From contig NC_065552.1 in assembly GCF_022605725.1 (NCBI RefSeq), positions 29,957,879 to 30,021,878 on the forward strand: 64,000 nucleotides of DNA, given 5' to 3'. Numbering within the stretch: position 1 is the stretch's first letter; each line of letters opens with the position of its first letter. The position numbers and the translations under genes were made by a program. Below are positions 1 to 10,889 of this stretch, in pieces. Source of the stretch: Anthonomus grandis grandis. Its lineage: Eukaryota; Arthropoda; Insecta; Coleoptera; Curculionidae. Below the pieces are notes generated by a model that saw nothing but the letters and a program-made list of their open reading frames with translations, was not told where the DNA came from and searched no databases.

Positions 1-31
1 AGACGAATAAAGCTTTATTTGATTTGATTTT
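1..31 (+). mobile_element. 3' tail of a plus-strand non-LTR element
   Basis: The window opens with an AATAAAG signal followed by two TTTGATTTGA-type repeats, then unrelated sequence. The same ending (polyadenylation-like signal plus TTTGA repeats) closes the retroelement ending near 63712 and another near 16105, so this is read as the last bases of an element lying to the left. No coding part is visible. Confidence 0.5.
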
Positions 32-1318
32 GGAGAACAGAATGAGGAGATTTTGGTTAGGAACATCTTATGGGGTATAGTGTTCAATATAATCTGTAAG
101 TCTGGATAATTTCTCTGCAATTCTAGTAGTGCAACATTATCTCTACTTTTCTAGTCTTGGATTGGATATGCTTGTTCGCTTGATTAATTGTAAGGCCTCC
201 ACTTGAACCACAAAAGACCGTAGATATCAGGAAGTTTAACAAATAGTGAGATTAATATTTCCCCCAAAAAAATCTGAATTCCATAAGAGCTGACACAAAA
301 TTAATTTCAAATTGACAAATCACAACCCACCAAATATTGACATTAAAATTGGCACATCTCTATAAAAACCGAATTAGGTTACAATGAAAACACGGAGCGT
401 TTTAGCACTTTTAGAGGCGCATTTTAACACGCTAATGGCGTCCAGTTTCAATTAGTACGCAAACGCTAATCATTTTTCACTTAATTTATCACGCATTTAC
501 GTCGGGTAGAGTGGGCGAAGAGCTTAACGTAAGTTAAACAAGAGCGCGATAAGTGTTAAGTTGGTGGAAAAATAAAGAAAAAACGAAGGGCGTTTCAATT
601 TACTTTTATTTATGTGTTTGGTAACTGGTTATTACGCTCGCGCTAACAAGAAGTATTGAAAATGAGCCAGGATGATGGTCATTAAGGAAAAAGTTTTTAT
701 TTTAAACCCTTAGCTGTGTTTCATTTCATTCTTTTCTGTAGACATTCAGCCTAAATCCAGATTGGTACGTAATTACGGATAGGTGAGGCTGTCCAGCCTA
801 TCCGTGACTTTATCCCATCCACTAGAGACTCGAGTGGTTGGTGTTTACAGTTTTGATCTCCCACAATTGCTTCAACCTATTTTTATGCCTTGATTGTAAA
901 AGGGTTCTCGGATCCCATAGAGGTTTTCTGGCATAAATGAATGAAACCAACATTTCATCATCAAATTTGCTTTTGAGGTTTTGGCCACTAAAGATAAAAT
1001 ATTGTCCTCATTGGCGCAAAGCTCGAAGGTAAAACCCTGGTTCTCCTCCATATATATACTAGGAAACCTTAATGAATTAAAAAGCTGTAATAGTCACATT
1101 TAAAAGATGTGGAACCCGGGGTTTAACCCAAATTCGACATTCTAAAAAGAATGGTGCAAAATAACAACTAGTAGAAAAAATTTGGTAAAAACTCAAAAAT
1201 AACAATAAAAAACAAACAGTACAATGGACCAGAAATACGGAATAAAGTTCGAATTAACCAACTTCTATCTGTGTTTTCCTTCACGTAGGTAAGTGAAACC
1301 TTTCGGGTATCTTATTGG
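32..1318. other. No gene recognised
   Basis: AT-rich sequence without a convincing open frame. A stretch at about 390-660 is less AT-rich and contains several GCGCTAA-like words, but no gene or element could be assigned. A short hairpin lies at 775-805. Confidence 0.5.
775..805. repeat. Short perfect inverted repeat
   Basis: The arms ACGGATAGG and CCTATCCGT pair perfectly around a 13-base centre that itself can pair (CTG/CAG). Its function is unknown; it may be a remnant of a DNA element end. Confidence 0.5.
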
Positions 1319-2750
1319 CTAATCACGTGTGTGGTTGAGCCTAAATCCAATATCCATGCGTATATAAGTTGAAGTTAAAACGACTATTACCACAATATAG
1401 GTATAACTAATTCTAGGGATGGAGACCATAAAGTAAATAGAGCCAGTGTGTGTGTGGTATTTAAAAGGAAAGAAGTCTTCTACTATGTATAAAGCCTTTT
1501 CCAATAGTAAAGCTTTTAAGGCATGGCGAAAACAGGAAAACATTGTCATAGATTTAATTGTAAAGCGAAGATGAATGTGCATTTTGTTTGCTCTATAGAG
1601 TATAGAAGTTTTTACTAATTCCGAGCGTGGGGTTGGCAGATAAATATCATGCTCTGCTTTTCTAAGTAGATAGTTATGAGAAGGCCTCTTTGGAAATTCT
1701 GACACATGCTTTTGGATTAAGCAAACAGATTCAAATATAAACAGTGAAGGAAGAGTTAATATTCTATGTTTTTTAAAGTATTCTTGGCAGTGAGCTGTAC
1801 TGTCAAGTCCCAGTAAATAGTATATCACTCTCTTTTGCAACTGGAATATGCGCTCAAATTGAGTGGCACAGCATGAACCCCAGAATGGAATGGCGTAACG
1901 AAGAAGTGACTCAAAAAGGGCAAAATAAACTAATTTAGATGTTAAAAAGCTTAATTCTTTGGAAATAGATCTTATGGCAAAACATGCTGAGCTTAACTTT
2001 GTGGATAAGGTGTCGATATGAGATTTATTTAGATTTTAGAGAGCTGTCTAAATATAGTCCCAAGAACTTGACAGATTCAACAATATCCAAACTGGTATTT
2101 TGTAGAGTAAAAGGTTGAATGGTACTTTTATATGATACAACCTTGGTTTTAGAGATATTAAGGCATAGAAGATTGGAATCGCACCAGGACTTAATGGTAA
2201 GTAAATCATTAGATATAGTTGCATGCAGAGAGGCGATATCTGTAGTGCTCCAAGTAAAGCTGGTATTGTCGGCGAATAGACAAATTTTGCCGCTGATATC
2301 CAGATTGGCCATGTTATTAATAAATAGGAGAAATAAAATAGGGCCCAAAACTGAACCTTGCGGCAGACCACATTCAATTGGTTGGCATGGAGATGTTGTC
2401 GTATCAACCTTCACGAGTTGACTTCTGAAACTAAGATATGACTTAAACCATTTGAGAGAAGATCCTCTAAACCCATAGTGTTGCAGTTTGTTAATTAAAA
2501 TATTATGATTAACACAATCAAAGGCCTTTGAGAAATCACAGAAAACTGTAGCTGTGGAGTGTTGATTGTTTAGGCTACAATAAACACTATTTAGGAGCGA
2601 AAACATAGCATCACTGGTGCATTTATTTCTCAAAAATCCAAATTGATTCGGTGTTAGAATTCTATATTTAAGCAAAAATGACAAAACCCTTTCTTTAACC
2701 AGTCTTTCAACAATCTTAGATAAAGTTGGGAGAAGTGCTATTGGGTGATA
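1319..2750 (-). mobile_element. Jockey/CR1-like reverse transcriptase fragment, 5'-truncated
   Basis: Read on the minus strand from about 2750, the translation starts in the RT fingers (HPIALLPTLSKIVERLV). It then runs through QFGF, the motif A region FSKAFD, GLPQGSVLGP (motif B) and LFADNTSF (motif C) to the thumb (VKFLGLYLDS). After a break near 2025 the C-terminal tail continues at 1840-1319. The catalytic motif C normally reads ADD; here the second aspartate is asparagine, so the enzyme would be dead even without the breaks. No endonuclease domain is present, the usual outcome of 5' truncation on insertion. The first frame past about 1500 is probably 3' UTR. Confidence 0.85.
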
Positions 2751-2789
2751 ATCAAATCAATAAGACTAAAAAATATAATTTCAGTTTTT

Positions 2790-3000
2790 GACTCAAGCAC
2801 GAGGCTGTTCCTGCTACTGATATTCATCATTCGGTCAATTGTCCCAGTTGAACCTCTAGACAGTTCTTCTAAGTCACCACTATATGATTGCCAGGAAATT
2901 TGTCCAAGATGCTATCAAAAAATATAACAAATAACAGTGGCCCCAAAATGCTAACTTTAATTTAATTTAGCCCTCAAAATCAAGCCTTGTAAACAGGGCT
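2790..3000 (-). mobile_element. Second, short reverse transcriptase fragment
   Basis: Minus-strand translation gives SILGPLLFVIFFDSILDK, the motif B region of a non-LTR reverse transcriptase, with frame breaks on both sides. It differs from the RT at 1319-2750, so it is a separate relic abutting it. Confidence 0.55.
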
Positions 3001-4907
3001 GTACTAAATAAAAATAGTCTATTATTTGATCCATGGACCTAATAGATCTACGCCTTGTAAATGTAGCTTGTGACTGGTATTGATAGTGTAGGTCAAGTTA
3101 TGTTGATTTTGGTTATAAGTTTGTTATAGGTTCTGGTTAATTTACATATACATTTTTTTTTAATTATTTACTTTATGCACACACAGGTGTTTATGCATCT
3201 AGGTGCATGTCAAATTGTGAAAGACTTTTAATAACTAATACGAAATTGTAAATTAATTCTTATTGTAACAGGACCAAGTTGATTAATAAATTTGAATTTC
3301 TATTTGAATTTACTAGAACTTTAGGCTTTGGCTACATCACTGGTCTTGAGGGTAATTTGAAAATTTTAGTAATTCTTCGGATTTTAATTACACAACAAAA
3401 ACCACTGTATAGTCTTTAAACACATCACCACATTTTATTACTGAATAACTTGATTTTAAAAGTGAATAAATTGATATTGTTATGTAAACATAATTAAAAT
3501 ATAGGGATTTCTTTCATCTATGAAACTATGGAAAGTAATTTATGTAAACATATCCATTTGTTTACTTTTTTTGACAGTTGATGCATCAACCACCTAATGG
3601 AGAATTAGCAAAATGAAGGTTAATTTAACAGCAGAGTACCTACTTTGATTTTTCTCAATAAAAAGTGTTATTACCTAAAGGATATAGAATATTTTAAAGA
3701 TTAATTAACGTTGTAAAGTTCGTATATAACAAATCTATCCTAGGCCACCATCTAGTAGGTATTTTCTGTTTATACACTATAATCAGAACAACAACCAAAT
3801 TTTAGCTAATCTAAGAAACATACTGTATACACTTACATTATTTGCCGATACAGACGATTCGTTCCGGTAGTCTGGCCGTAAATTCCATCAAAGAACACAA
3901 AAAAAAACCGGAACCTAAATAAATAAATGAATTAAAAAACGGTGAGTGCTAAGACCGAAACACAGACACTCAAGTTAAAATCCCGCAGTACCGAAAAAAC
4001 TAAAAACAAAAACCCGCGGCACGCTGATGTTTCAAGGCTACAATAGCAAAAAAACTCACGAAAACCCGCGAAAATAAAAATAATTACTCAAACATGTGAC
4101 TTCCGTATATTTCGGAGATTTTTCTCATGTTTACATGTCACCTCGACTGTAACAAATGACTTTCTGTCTAGACTACTAGACGTATGTCAATATTCGTCAA
4201 AACCAACATGGCTACGCCTTTAATTTCTTATCTAGGACCTGCCTATCATCTTGCCGTCTCTGTCTACCACATTACACGTACATATCGCACTCTCATTCGA
4301 GCATGTCTATGTGAGAAGCACTTAGAACACGCCCAACGTTTTAATAATACCATTAAAATTCAAACTTTAGCGCTAAAATGGTCCTGGTGAACTCTGTTGC
4401 TTGTTGTTATTTTTGAAATGGCTTTTATTAAATATTGTTGCAAAGTGTTGACAATGGTTTAAACAAGCAATTCAAGAAAAACACATAGAAAAATGGACAT
4501 GCGCCTTGTTTGCCGGATTCTTTTTGTTCCGACCTACCGTTTAATATTTAATTAAACTTATTTGAGGTCTTAGAATTTGTTAAAAAGTCCTAGAAGTACA
4601 AGGATATCAACTCTATCACACGCTCAAAATAACGCCGAAAAAGCATGTCAAATTTTAATTCATAACAAAAAGGAATTTTGGAGAGGATCAGGTAAAATAA
4701 TTAATGTGGTCGGAAGATTGGCCCCGCCTTCCATTTCTGCGTTTGATTAATATTTGATTCGGCGGTATGTTGACAATTGCCATCTCATGGGCAAATTGAC
4801 AATTAAAAAATCGATGGTAACATCTGTGAACGTAGAAATCTGTAATGTATAATGTCGTTTTACCATTGTTTGAATATTGGACCCAAATATTCAAACAACG
4901 GTCTTAA
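3001..4907. other. No gene recognised; possible minus-strand 5' exon near 3840-4060
   Basis: Mostly AT-rich with no convincing frame. The patch 3840-4060 is richer in CG dinucleotides, and on the minus strand it ends in AAT|GTAAGTG at about 3845, which resembles a splice donor. That would fit a non-coding first exon of a gene running left out of the window, but no coding frame supports it. The short frames at 4184-4390 and 4688-4894 resemble nothing known. Confidence 0.3.
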
Positions 4908-4908
4908 G

Positions 4909-4990
4909 CCCGGTCCAGACGCTAGGTTTTGTACAAAGTTTTGTCTGAGCCATCTTAAAACGATACAAAAGTAGAGCGTCCACACTGTTC
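4909..4990. repeat. Hairpin resembling a PIF/Harbinger end
   Basis: GGTCCAGACGCT and AGCGTCCACAC, together with inner TTTTGTA/TACAAAA blocks, form an imperfect inverted repeat directly beside the DIRS-like element. The CCAGACGCT/GCGTCCACAC style is common at Harbinger-type termini, and a HARBI1-like N-terminal fragment lies on the far side of the DIRS element at 7608-7765. The two may be parts of one element split by the DIRS insertion. That link is an inference. Confidence 0.35.
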
Positions 4991-5057
4991 CAATTTTGTA
5001 TTAATTAAAGGAACACACGACTTACCTGTAGGAAGTTCGTTCCAAATTATATGAGCT

Positions 5058-5200
5058 ATACTCGTCCAATTAGATTACACGCGTAGTCACACTATCGAAA
5101 CTTTGTCGAGCACATTTTAAAGCTGATTCATATAAAAAGCCAACAAAAATGTTACCTGCTAGTCCCATCCCCTACCGTACGTGAATCATTACACTGTTAA
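5058..5200 (+). repeat. Left inverted terminal repeat of the DIRS-like element
   Basis: Reads CTATACTCGTCCAATTAG onward and matches the reverse complement of 7412-7545 for about 130 bases with few differences, including a shared GTGATTCATATAAAAAGCC-like core. The outer extension 5004-5057 has no counterpart at the right end, as expected for DIRS ends. Confidence 0.8.
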
Positions 5201-5251
5201 GGAAAAAACTTCAAAAGGTAATGATCTGGGAGGGTTATATGGGAGGGACTC

Positions 5252-5357
5252 TAATTGGACGAGTATAGCTCATATAATTTGGAACGAACTTCCTACAGGT
5301 GAGTCGTTTGTTCCTTTAATTATATTTCGCTATCCTCGTCCAATTAGATTACACGCG
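5252..5357. repeat. Internal complementary region of the DIRS-like element
   Basis: Bases 5252-5316 are the reverse complement of the outer left end (5004-5060), and bases 5317-5357 match the reverse complement of the outer right end (7557-7517). A junction of the complements of both termini is the hallmark internal complementary region thought to template completion of the circular DIRS intermediate. Confidence 0.75.
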
Positions 5358-5889
5358 TAGTTATTTAAAGTAACAATAATTACTCTTTTGAAGTTTTCTG
5401 GAAGAAAAAAATAAAATAAAATAAAAATAACAACGAAATAGCAATACATTTTCGTACGTACACAATTATTAAAGTAGTTCAATATTAATACTTTAAACCT
5501 GTAGATAAACTTATCAAAAAATAATCCAAAATCAACAACTAACAGTAACCCAAAAAAGAATATTAGGCATATGATTAATATTACAACATTAATATGAATT
5601 AAACAATTAATATCGGATCCTACACCCGAAAAGTCAAGTTTCAATCAAATAAACGTAAGCGAAGAAATTTTTAAGAAAATTTTAATATGCACAAACAACT
5701 AACAATATTAATAATAAAGTGTTGATATTATATCTATGTATCTATCATACACATAGGTAAAAAGAAAAATACATAATATTTATTTCCTATTGTAAACAAA
5801 TATATTTAAGACTAATTGCTAATTTTTGTTATTAACCGTAACTTCTAGAAAATTTGAGTCATTTTGAAGAGGTCTCTTATAAAATTTAA

Positions 5890-6600
5890 CAAATACTTCA
5901 AATGTTATCTATGTTCATTCCCGCTCTAGAAGCCGCTGAAGTAGTTGCATGTCTAACACTATGACTTTTAAATTGATCAGTATTTATGCCGCTACTTCTC
6001 ATAACGTCTTTTATCCAGCGGCTTATAGACTGCAAAGATGCTTTTTTAAAGGGTTTTCTATAAGTTAAAATTAAATTTTCCTCGCGTTGATTGAGTTGCC
6101 TCAATATACCTAAATAATGTCCTTACAACACATAAACCAGGTCGTTCGTTGAAAAGACCAAGTTTTTATTTTTCAGTTATAAATATATGTATACCATTTT
6201 CCCTGCGTGAAATATTTTTTAATTTAATTTTAGAAATGGTCTGTTATTCGATGCCCCGAGGCTAACATCATTAACTTTTTTACCAAATTTTCGAGAGGCA
6301 ACGTTTCTAAAGGATACCATTTTTCGATAAAATCTAAAACAATTATTGGATCCCATGTAACATTATACCTGGAAAAACTTGGTTTTACTCGAAAAGCTCC
6401 CTTTAAAAGGCGCTTTATTAACAGTTCATCTGTATTAGAAACATTTAATATTAACCATAAAGCAGATCTGTGCGCGTTTAACGTAGCATAAGCAATATTT
6501 TTATTAAAAAGACTACTTAAAAAATAAATTATATTAACGACGCTTGTATTATAAATATTCAGCTTTTTGTTTTTACAATAGAGCCACCATTTTTAAAGAG
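5890..6600 (-). pseudogene. DIRS tyrosine recombinase, broken
   Basis: Minus-strand translation shows the N-terminal segment (YNVTWDPIIVLDFIEKWYPL) and, in another frame, LILTYRKPFKKASLQSISRW followed by HSVRHATTSAASRAG. The latter fits the DIRS catalytic H-x-x-R region. Several stops and frameshifts separate the blocks, and the terminal catalytic tyrosine could not be placed. The enzyme would integrate the circular DNA intermediate in an active relative. Confidence 0.7.
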
Positions 6601-6669
6601 TTCCGGAATATTGCTTTAGTGTCGATTCACTTATTGATTTTAACATGATCGGTATGGCTTCTTCAGGAA

Positions 6670-7240
6670 TCCCCTTTTCTATAAACGATCCCCTGATAAT
6701 ATTGATGCTGCTAGGGGTATGTTCTTCCACATCGGATGACTGGTTCTAAATGGAGATAAAAGGAGTTTTTTACTAGGTTCAAAAATCAAGGGTTTTGTTA
6801 CTGATAGTCTTATAAATAGTGAAAACCAAGACTGATTAGGCCAATATGGCACTACAAGAATTTCCTTAGATTTATCTTCTACAATCTTTTTTAAAACGCC
6901 ATGAAATATTTCTTGCATTTTGCATTTGCTTTAGAAGCAAATAGATCAATATTAGGCTTTCCAAATTGTCTAACAATTTGTGTAAAATTAAATTTATTTA
7001 ACGAATATTCTGTCTCAAAATTTAGATTTCTAGATTGATTATCTGCTATTGTATTTTCTTTTGAAGGAATATATGAAGCATAAAGCATTAATTTTCGATT
7101 TTCACACCATAACCATATTTGCCTACTTAGTCTATTTTATTTCTCGAATTGTATGCCTCCCCATTTTATTTATGTATGTTATCGCAGTCTTGTTATCTAC
7201 ACGGAGAAAAATATTACAATTTCTTGCTTCTGAAACAAAA
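6670..7240 (-). pseudogene. DIRS RNase H segment, broken
   Basis: Translation gives LRVDNKTAITYINKMG, then (after stops) YASYIPSKENTIADNQSRN, then DLFASKANAKCKKY. A frameshift follows into WPNQSWFSLFIRL and HPMWKNIPLAASILSG. These are the RNase H and linker motifs typical of DIRS/PAT elements upstream of the recombinase. No reverse transcriptase precedes it. Confidence 0.75.
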
Positions 7241-7411
7241 CACTGTTCTATTCCTATTTCTCTGACGTTTTTTGTCTAATTTTTCCAAACTTCTTAAAAG
7301 CTTTTGCCAATTGCTCACTATCATTAACACTTCTACGTCTTTTAGGCACTTTATTTAAATTATAAGCTCGTTATAAGTCAAAACCAAATTCGTATTTACT
7401 CGGCAAAGCAC

Positions 7412-7557
7412 AACAATGTAATGATTCACGTATCGTATGGGACTAGCAGGTAACATTTTTGTTGGCTTTTTATATGAATCAGCTTTAAAATGTGCTCGAC
7501 AAAGTTTCGATAGTGTGACTACGCGTGTAGTCTAATTGGACGAGTATAGCGAAATAT
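7412..7557 (-). repeat. Right inverted terminal repeat of the DIRS-like element
   Basis: Reverse complement of the left repeat. On the minus strand it starts ATATTTCGCTATACTCGTCC, which is the 5' end of the element. Confidence 0.8.
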
Positions 7558-7607
7558 AATTTTGTATTATAATATTCTCATTTCTCACTCAGTTTTAGTG
7601 CATCGAT

Positions 7608-7765
7608 CATGGAGGAAATACTACTTTGGTCAATTTTTGCACTTTGTATTGTTAAAAAAAAGAAACAAACGCAATATTTTGAAAGTACCCACCGTTCAAA
7701 GTGGTCGCGAAAATGGCTTCTAAAAAGACAGCACTTTACAAACAATTATATCCAAACAATCATTA
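7608..7765 (+). pseudogene. Fragment of a HARBI1-like transposase N-terminus
   Basis: An ATG-started frame reads MEEILLWSIFALCIVKKKK, then KWSRKWLLKRQHF and YIQTIIK before a stop. The W-x-R-x-WL basic stretch is the start of many insect HARBI1-like proteins. Nothing further of the nuclease is found, because the sequence passes into unrelated DNA. It might share an origin with the hairpin at 4909-4990. Confidence 0.45.
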
Positions 7766-8009
7766 AGTGAAATAATTTAATGTCGGGTTCACACCGCAAA
7801 ATAATTTAACATGAAGAAAATATTTATATGCAGAATGTCTTCCATTTTTACCAATTAAATTAAGTCATTAAATTGTAAATAAATCGAGAAATAAATGTAT
7901 AAAAAACGGAACCAATTGTCCACACGTACCAATTTACCTGCGCAATCCACGGATATCTTTGCCCTCTCGCGTCTGTTGTCGCTGCAACTGTAGCGTCTCC
8001 GCCAGTTGT

Positions 8010-8487
8010 CCCAAAGTTTTAGATACACTTCCCCAATCACCCGATATAAATGTGATTGAAAATCTGTGGCTCCACTTAGAAAAAAAAATAAGAACATGTA
8101 ATATTTCTAATATCCAGGATCTTAAGCAAGCTTTATGCGAAGCATGGAATAAAATCGACCCTAATTATTGTGAAAAATTGATTAAAACAGTGCCAACCGG
8201 GTTGCAGTGTGTCATAAATAGTAAAGGGTTACCTACGAAGTATTAAAATAATAATAAAATTTATAAATATAATATTGTACGAGTTGACATTTTTTAAATA
8301 AAATTTAATTTTTTTATGACATATCTTTTATTCCTTTTTCCACTTTTTATACATTTACTATTTTCCTTTATGTCATTAAGGATGTTAGAAATATTTTTTG
8401 AATGTCATAACTTCCTTATAATTAATGTAATATATCGATTTGTGATTATTTCACAGGTGTATGAGGTTCATTTTGAACCACTGTACC
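8010..8487 (+). mobile_element. Tc1-like transposase 3' fragment with right terminal repeat
   Basis: A frame ending at 8246 contains LPQSPDINVIENLWLHLEKK and a typical C-terminal helix region, matching the end of Tc1 transposases (usually QSPDLNPIENLW). The second catalytic aspartate is upstream and lost. The non-coding tail ends at about 8487 with GGTTCATTTTGAACCACTG followed by TA, which is the expected right terminal repeat and target dinucleotide of a Tc1/mariner element. Confidence 0.7.
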
Positions 8488-8542
8488 GACAAGGTAGCTG
8501 ATCTAATTTAGAACATTTTAAACGATTAGAAACATGTACAGG

Positions 8543-8584
8543 CACAGATGTAAATAGCTCCGCACGGAGCTATTTAAATCTGTG
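8543..8584. repeat. 20-bp-arm palindrome
   Basis: The arms CACAGATGTAAATAGCTCCG and CGGAGCTATTTAAATCTGTG pair with one mismatch around a two-base loop. No coding sequence surrounds it. It could be a tiny foldback element or a cruciform-forming site. Confidence 0.65.
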
Positions 8585-8599
8585 GTCTCAGTCTGAGTC

Positions 8600-9149
8600 A
8601 GGTAAAATCAGTCGACATCTACATTTTCGGTCTAGCACTGGTTATAGCCCAGTCTGGGTGAAGATAAGAAGTAATGAGTAATGATAGATGTAATGAGTTA
8701 ATATTCTAGGACCATAAAGCATTCAGTGGGAGCTTTCAAACGATGTATCGCCTGGCCCCAAGTGAGCTAGGGATCAAAAAGTAGTATTTAGGTTGCTAAA
8801 TTTCAATTTTTTATATTAACGCATTCAAAAGATAAAAACGGGGTGAGAGGGATTAAGAGCCGCAGTATTGATTTCATCACCTAAAATATTACATGAACAT
8901 ATATGTTCTTTTTGTTGTCTTGAGGTTTAAGGAACTTCAGTGCACGGAACCCTCAGACAGAAATTCAAATTTATATATAGTTATTGTCTGAAACAGGAAT
9001 CTAATCCTTATAACTAATAAGAAAATTTATGAAAAAATTAGTAATAACAATGCACATGTAATGAATAACAATAATCATATAAAAAAAAACATAACTAATA
9101 GGTAGTCATAAAATATGTACAAAAAAAGTAGAAGACGTACATTAACTTA
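8600..9149. other. No gene recognised
   Basis: Non-coding sequence between the Tc1 fragment and a retroelement 3' end. No repeat or frame worth naming was seen. Confidence 0.4.
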
Positions 9150-9810
9150 ATAGGTTAACAAAATTTTTTGTAATTCTTGACATGTTAAGGAGATCGATAT
9201 TCAGATTCAAATGGATATAGTTAAACCAAGAACGCCCTGTATAAAGGCTCTTTCTCTGCTAAATTTGTGCTATGTGTTTTGTAAGTAAAAATTGGTTTGT
9301 CTTCTAGTATTAAGGTAAGGCACAACAAAGTGTAGAGCTGCTAACAATTCCGGGCAGTTAATATCACCATTACATAATTTCAAAAGAAAAAGCAAACCAG
9401 CACGAATGGTTTCCTGATGATGGGAAAGCATATTTACTCTGCTGAGTAACAAGTGCTGATCATATCCTTGTTCGAGGTAAACTCCATCAGTTTTAAAAGC
9501 GCGACATATTTCAGTTTAAAGCGACAAGTTTACGTTGAACAGATTCAAGTCTAACAATGTAAATAATATGGTTTGGATATTTGGATACCAGAGTGGGGCC
9601 GCATAAAGTACTCGCAATTTTATTAGGGAATTAAGCAAGATGATTCTACTTGATATATTACGGAAGTATGATGTCTAATAATCTTTGCATCACTTGTAGA
9701 TTAAGTTAAGATCGTTCTGGAGAAGCAAGCAGTCTTCCCAAATAGTTCCAATGCGAAATAGCTTTAGGTCATCAGCAAACAGAAGTCAATTCCTTAAAAT
9801 ATTAACAGAA
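9150..9810 (-). mobile_element. Jockey-like reverse transcriptase C-terminal fragment
   Basis: On the minus strand from about 9800 the translation gives LLFADDLKLFRIGTIWED (an intact ADD motif C). After frame breaks it continues with the RT tail (GYDQHLLLSRVNMLSHHQ, then ELLAALHFVVPYLNTRRQTN). The upstream RT domain is absent and the right border is abrupt, so the copy is truncated. The 3' end is near 9150-9170. Confidence 0.75.
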
Positions 9811-9826
9811 CATATTAAATTAAATT

Positions 9827-9969
9827 ACGAGACAGTTTTTTTAAACTACTACTTAGTAGTTTTAGTTTAGTTTTAATCTTCTCCCGAAGATGCTGATGCT
9901 AACATCGTTAGCGAAACACGTGTCGAGAGTAAAAATACAGAGTTTTGGTTAGTGGTAAAACTGTCTCGT
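9827..9969. repeat. Small inverted-repeat element with hammerhead-like core
   Basis: ACGAGACAGTTTT at 9827-9839 is repeated as its reverse complement at 9957-9969, bounding a 143-base unit. Inside, 9893-9925 reads CTGATG, then CTAAC-ATC-GTTAG (a hairpin), then CGAAAC, close to the CUGAUGA-stem-GAAA core of hammerhead ribozymes but lacking one core adenosine. Similar sequences occur near the ends of Penelope-like elements and retrozymes. No protein-coding part is present. Confidence 0.45.
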
Positions 9970-10229
9970 TCCAACCATAGGACTATGTTTTTGTTATGTT
10001 TAGTATCGGTGCATACCTACTATGGAATTTTTACGGTATGGGAGTAACTTTTTTTAGATCGGATCGGAAGTAATATTTTGGCAGAAGATAGAGATCCCAT
10101 ACCCAATTGAAAATAATGTTGTCAAGGGGATAACATGAACAAGAGAAAAAATGAGTGACAGTAATCAAAATACAGATTTATCGAATAGTTGCAAGGCGGC
10201 GTCCAGTAAGGGATGCTATAGAAGATGAA

Positions 10230-10880
10230 ATTATGGCACATATTTAAACTGAGCCAAGCCATAAACTTCATCCGTTTAAACTGCAAAACGTGCAGCATCT
10301 TGTTCCTGGAGACGCTCCTCGTCGTCTTGAGTTCTGCGAATGGTTTCTCCGTCAAACAGAACAAAACACTAATTTTCCAGGTTTAATCCTTACAAATGAC
10401 GAAAAAATATTTTCGCACGAGGGATCATTTAATCCTCGCAATAACCAGGAGTGAAGCTATCAAAACCCTCACCCTAAACACAGCACAGGATATCAGCAGA
10501 AATTTCACATTAATGTTTAGGCAGGTGCTCTTGACGACCACTTAATAGAAGATGCGCCTCTCCAGTTGCGGGGAGAAGGTTCCAGCACGATGGAAGTCCA
10601 GCGCACTTTGCTCGTAACTAGAGGTGGTCCAGTCCCTTGGCCAGCAAGGTCACCTGATCTGACACCTAGACTTTTTTTGTCTGAGGCGTCATAGAACAGC
10701 TTATCTACGCAACACGTGTAACCAACAGAGAAGACCTAGTTGCTAAAGTTCTGGTGGCTGCGGACTTTCTGAGACTGAAAAACGATTCAGGGGTCGTTGT
10801 TCGCATACGGGCATCTTGGATCAACAGGTGCAGAAAATATGTGGAAATGCGAGGACACCGAGCGTTTGCTTTGCATTGTT
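10230..10880 (+). pseudogene. Decayed Tc1/mariner-superfamily transposase
   Basis: The first block reads LHPFKLQNVQHLVPGDAPRR, then FCEWFLRQTE and LILTNDEKIFSHEGSFNPRN (first catalytic region). After frameshifts, VPWPARSPDLTPR marks the region before the third acidic residue. It resembles the better preserved transposase at 38588-40129. Many stops and indels are present, and no terminal repeats were recognised. Confidence 0.65.
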
Positions 10881-10889
10881 TTTTTTATT

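Larger units (their letters stand above)
5004..7557 (-). mobile_element. DIRS-like tyrosine-recombinase retrotransposon, internally deleted
   Basis: The element is bounded by inverted terminal repeats (about 5058-5200 and 7412-7557). Just inside the 3' (left) end is an internal complementary region at about 5252-5357, which carries the reverse complement of both outer ends joined together. Coding relics on the minus strand are an RNase H segment (7240-6670) and a tyrosine recombinase segment (6600-5890), in the order known for DIRS elements. The reverse transcriptase and most of gag are missing: a short lysine/arginine-rich stretch at about 7370-7270 runs almost directly into RNase H. At about 2.5 kb it is roughly half the usual DIRS length. 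Many stops and frameshifts make it inactive. A 12-base direct repeat (AATTTTGTATTA) flanks it at 4992-5003 and 7558-7569. Confidence 0.8.

Noticed and set aside
2119..2421. 100-codon plus-strand frame
   Set aside because: It is the antisense shadow of the reverse transcriptase at 1319-2750.
5330..5644. 104-codon hydrophobic minus-strand frame
   Set aside because: It lies in the 3' non-coding part of the DIRS-like element, and its F/I/L/V richness reflects AT-rich DNA.
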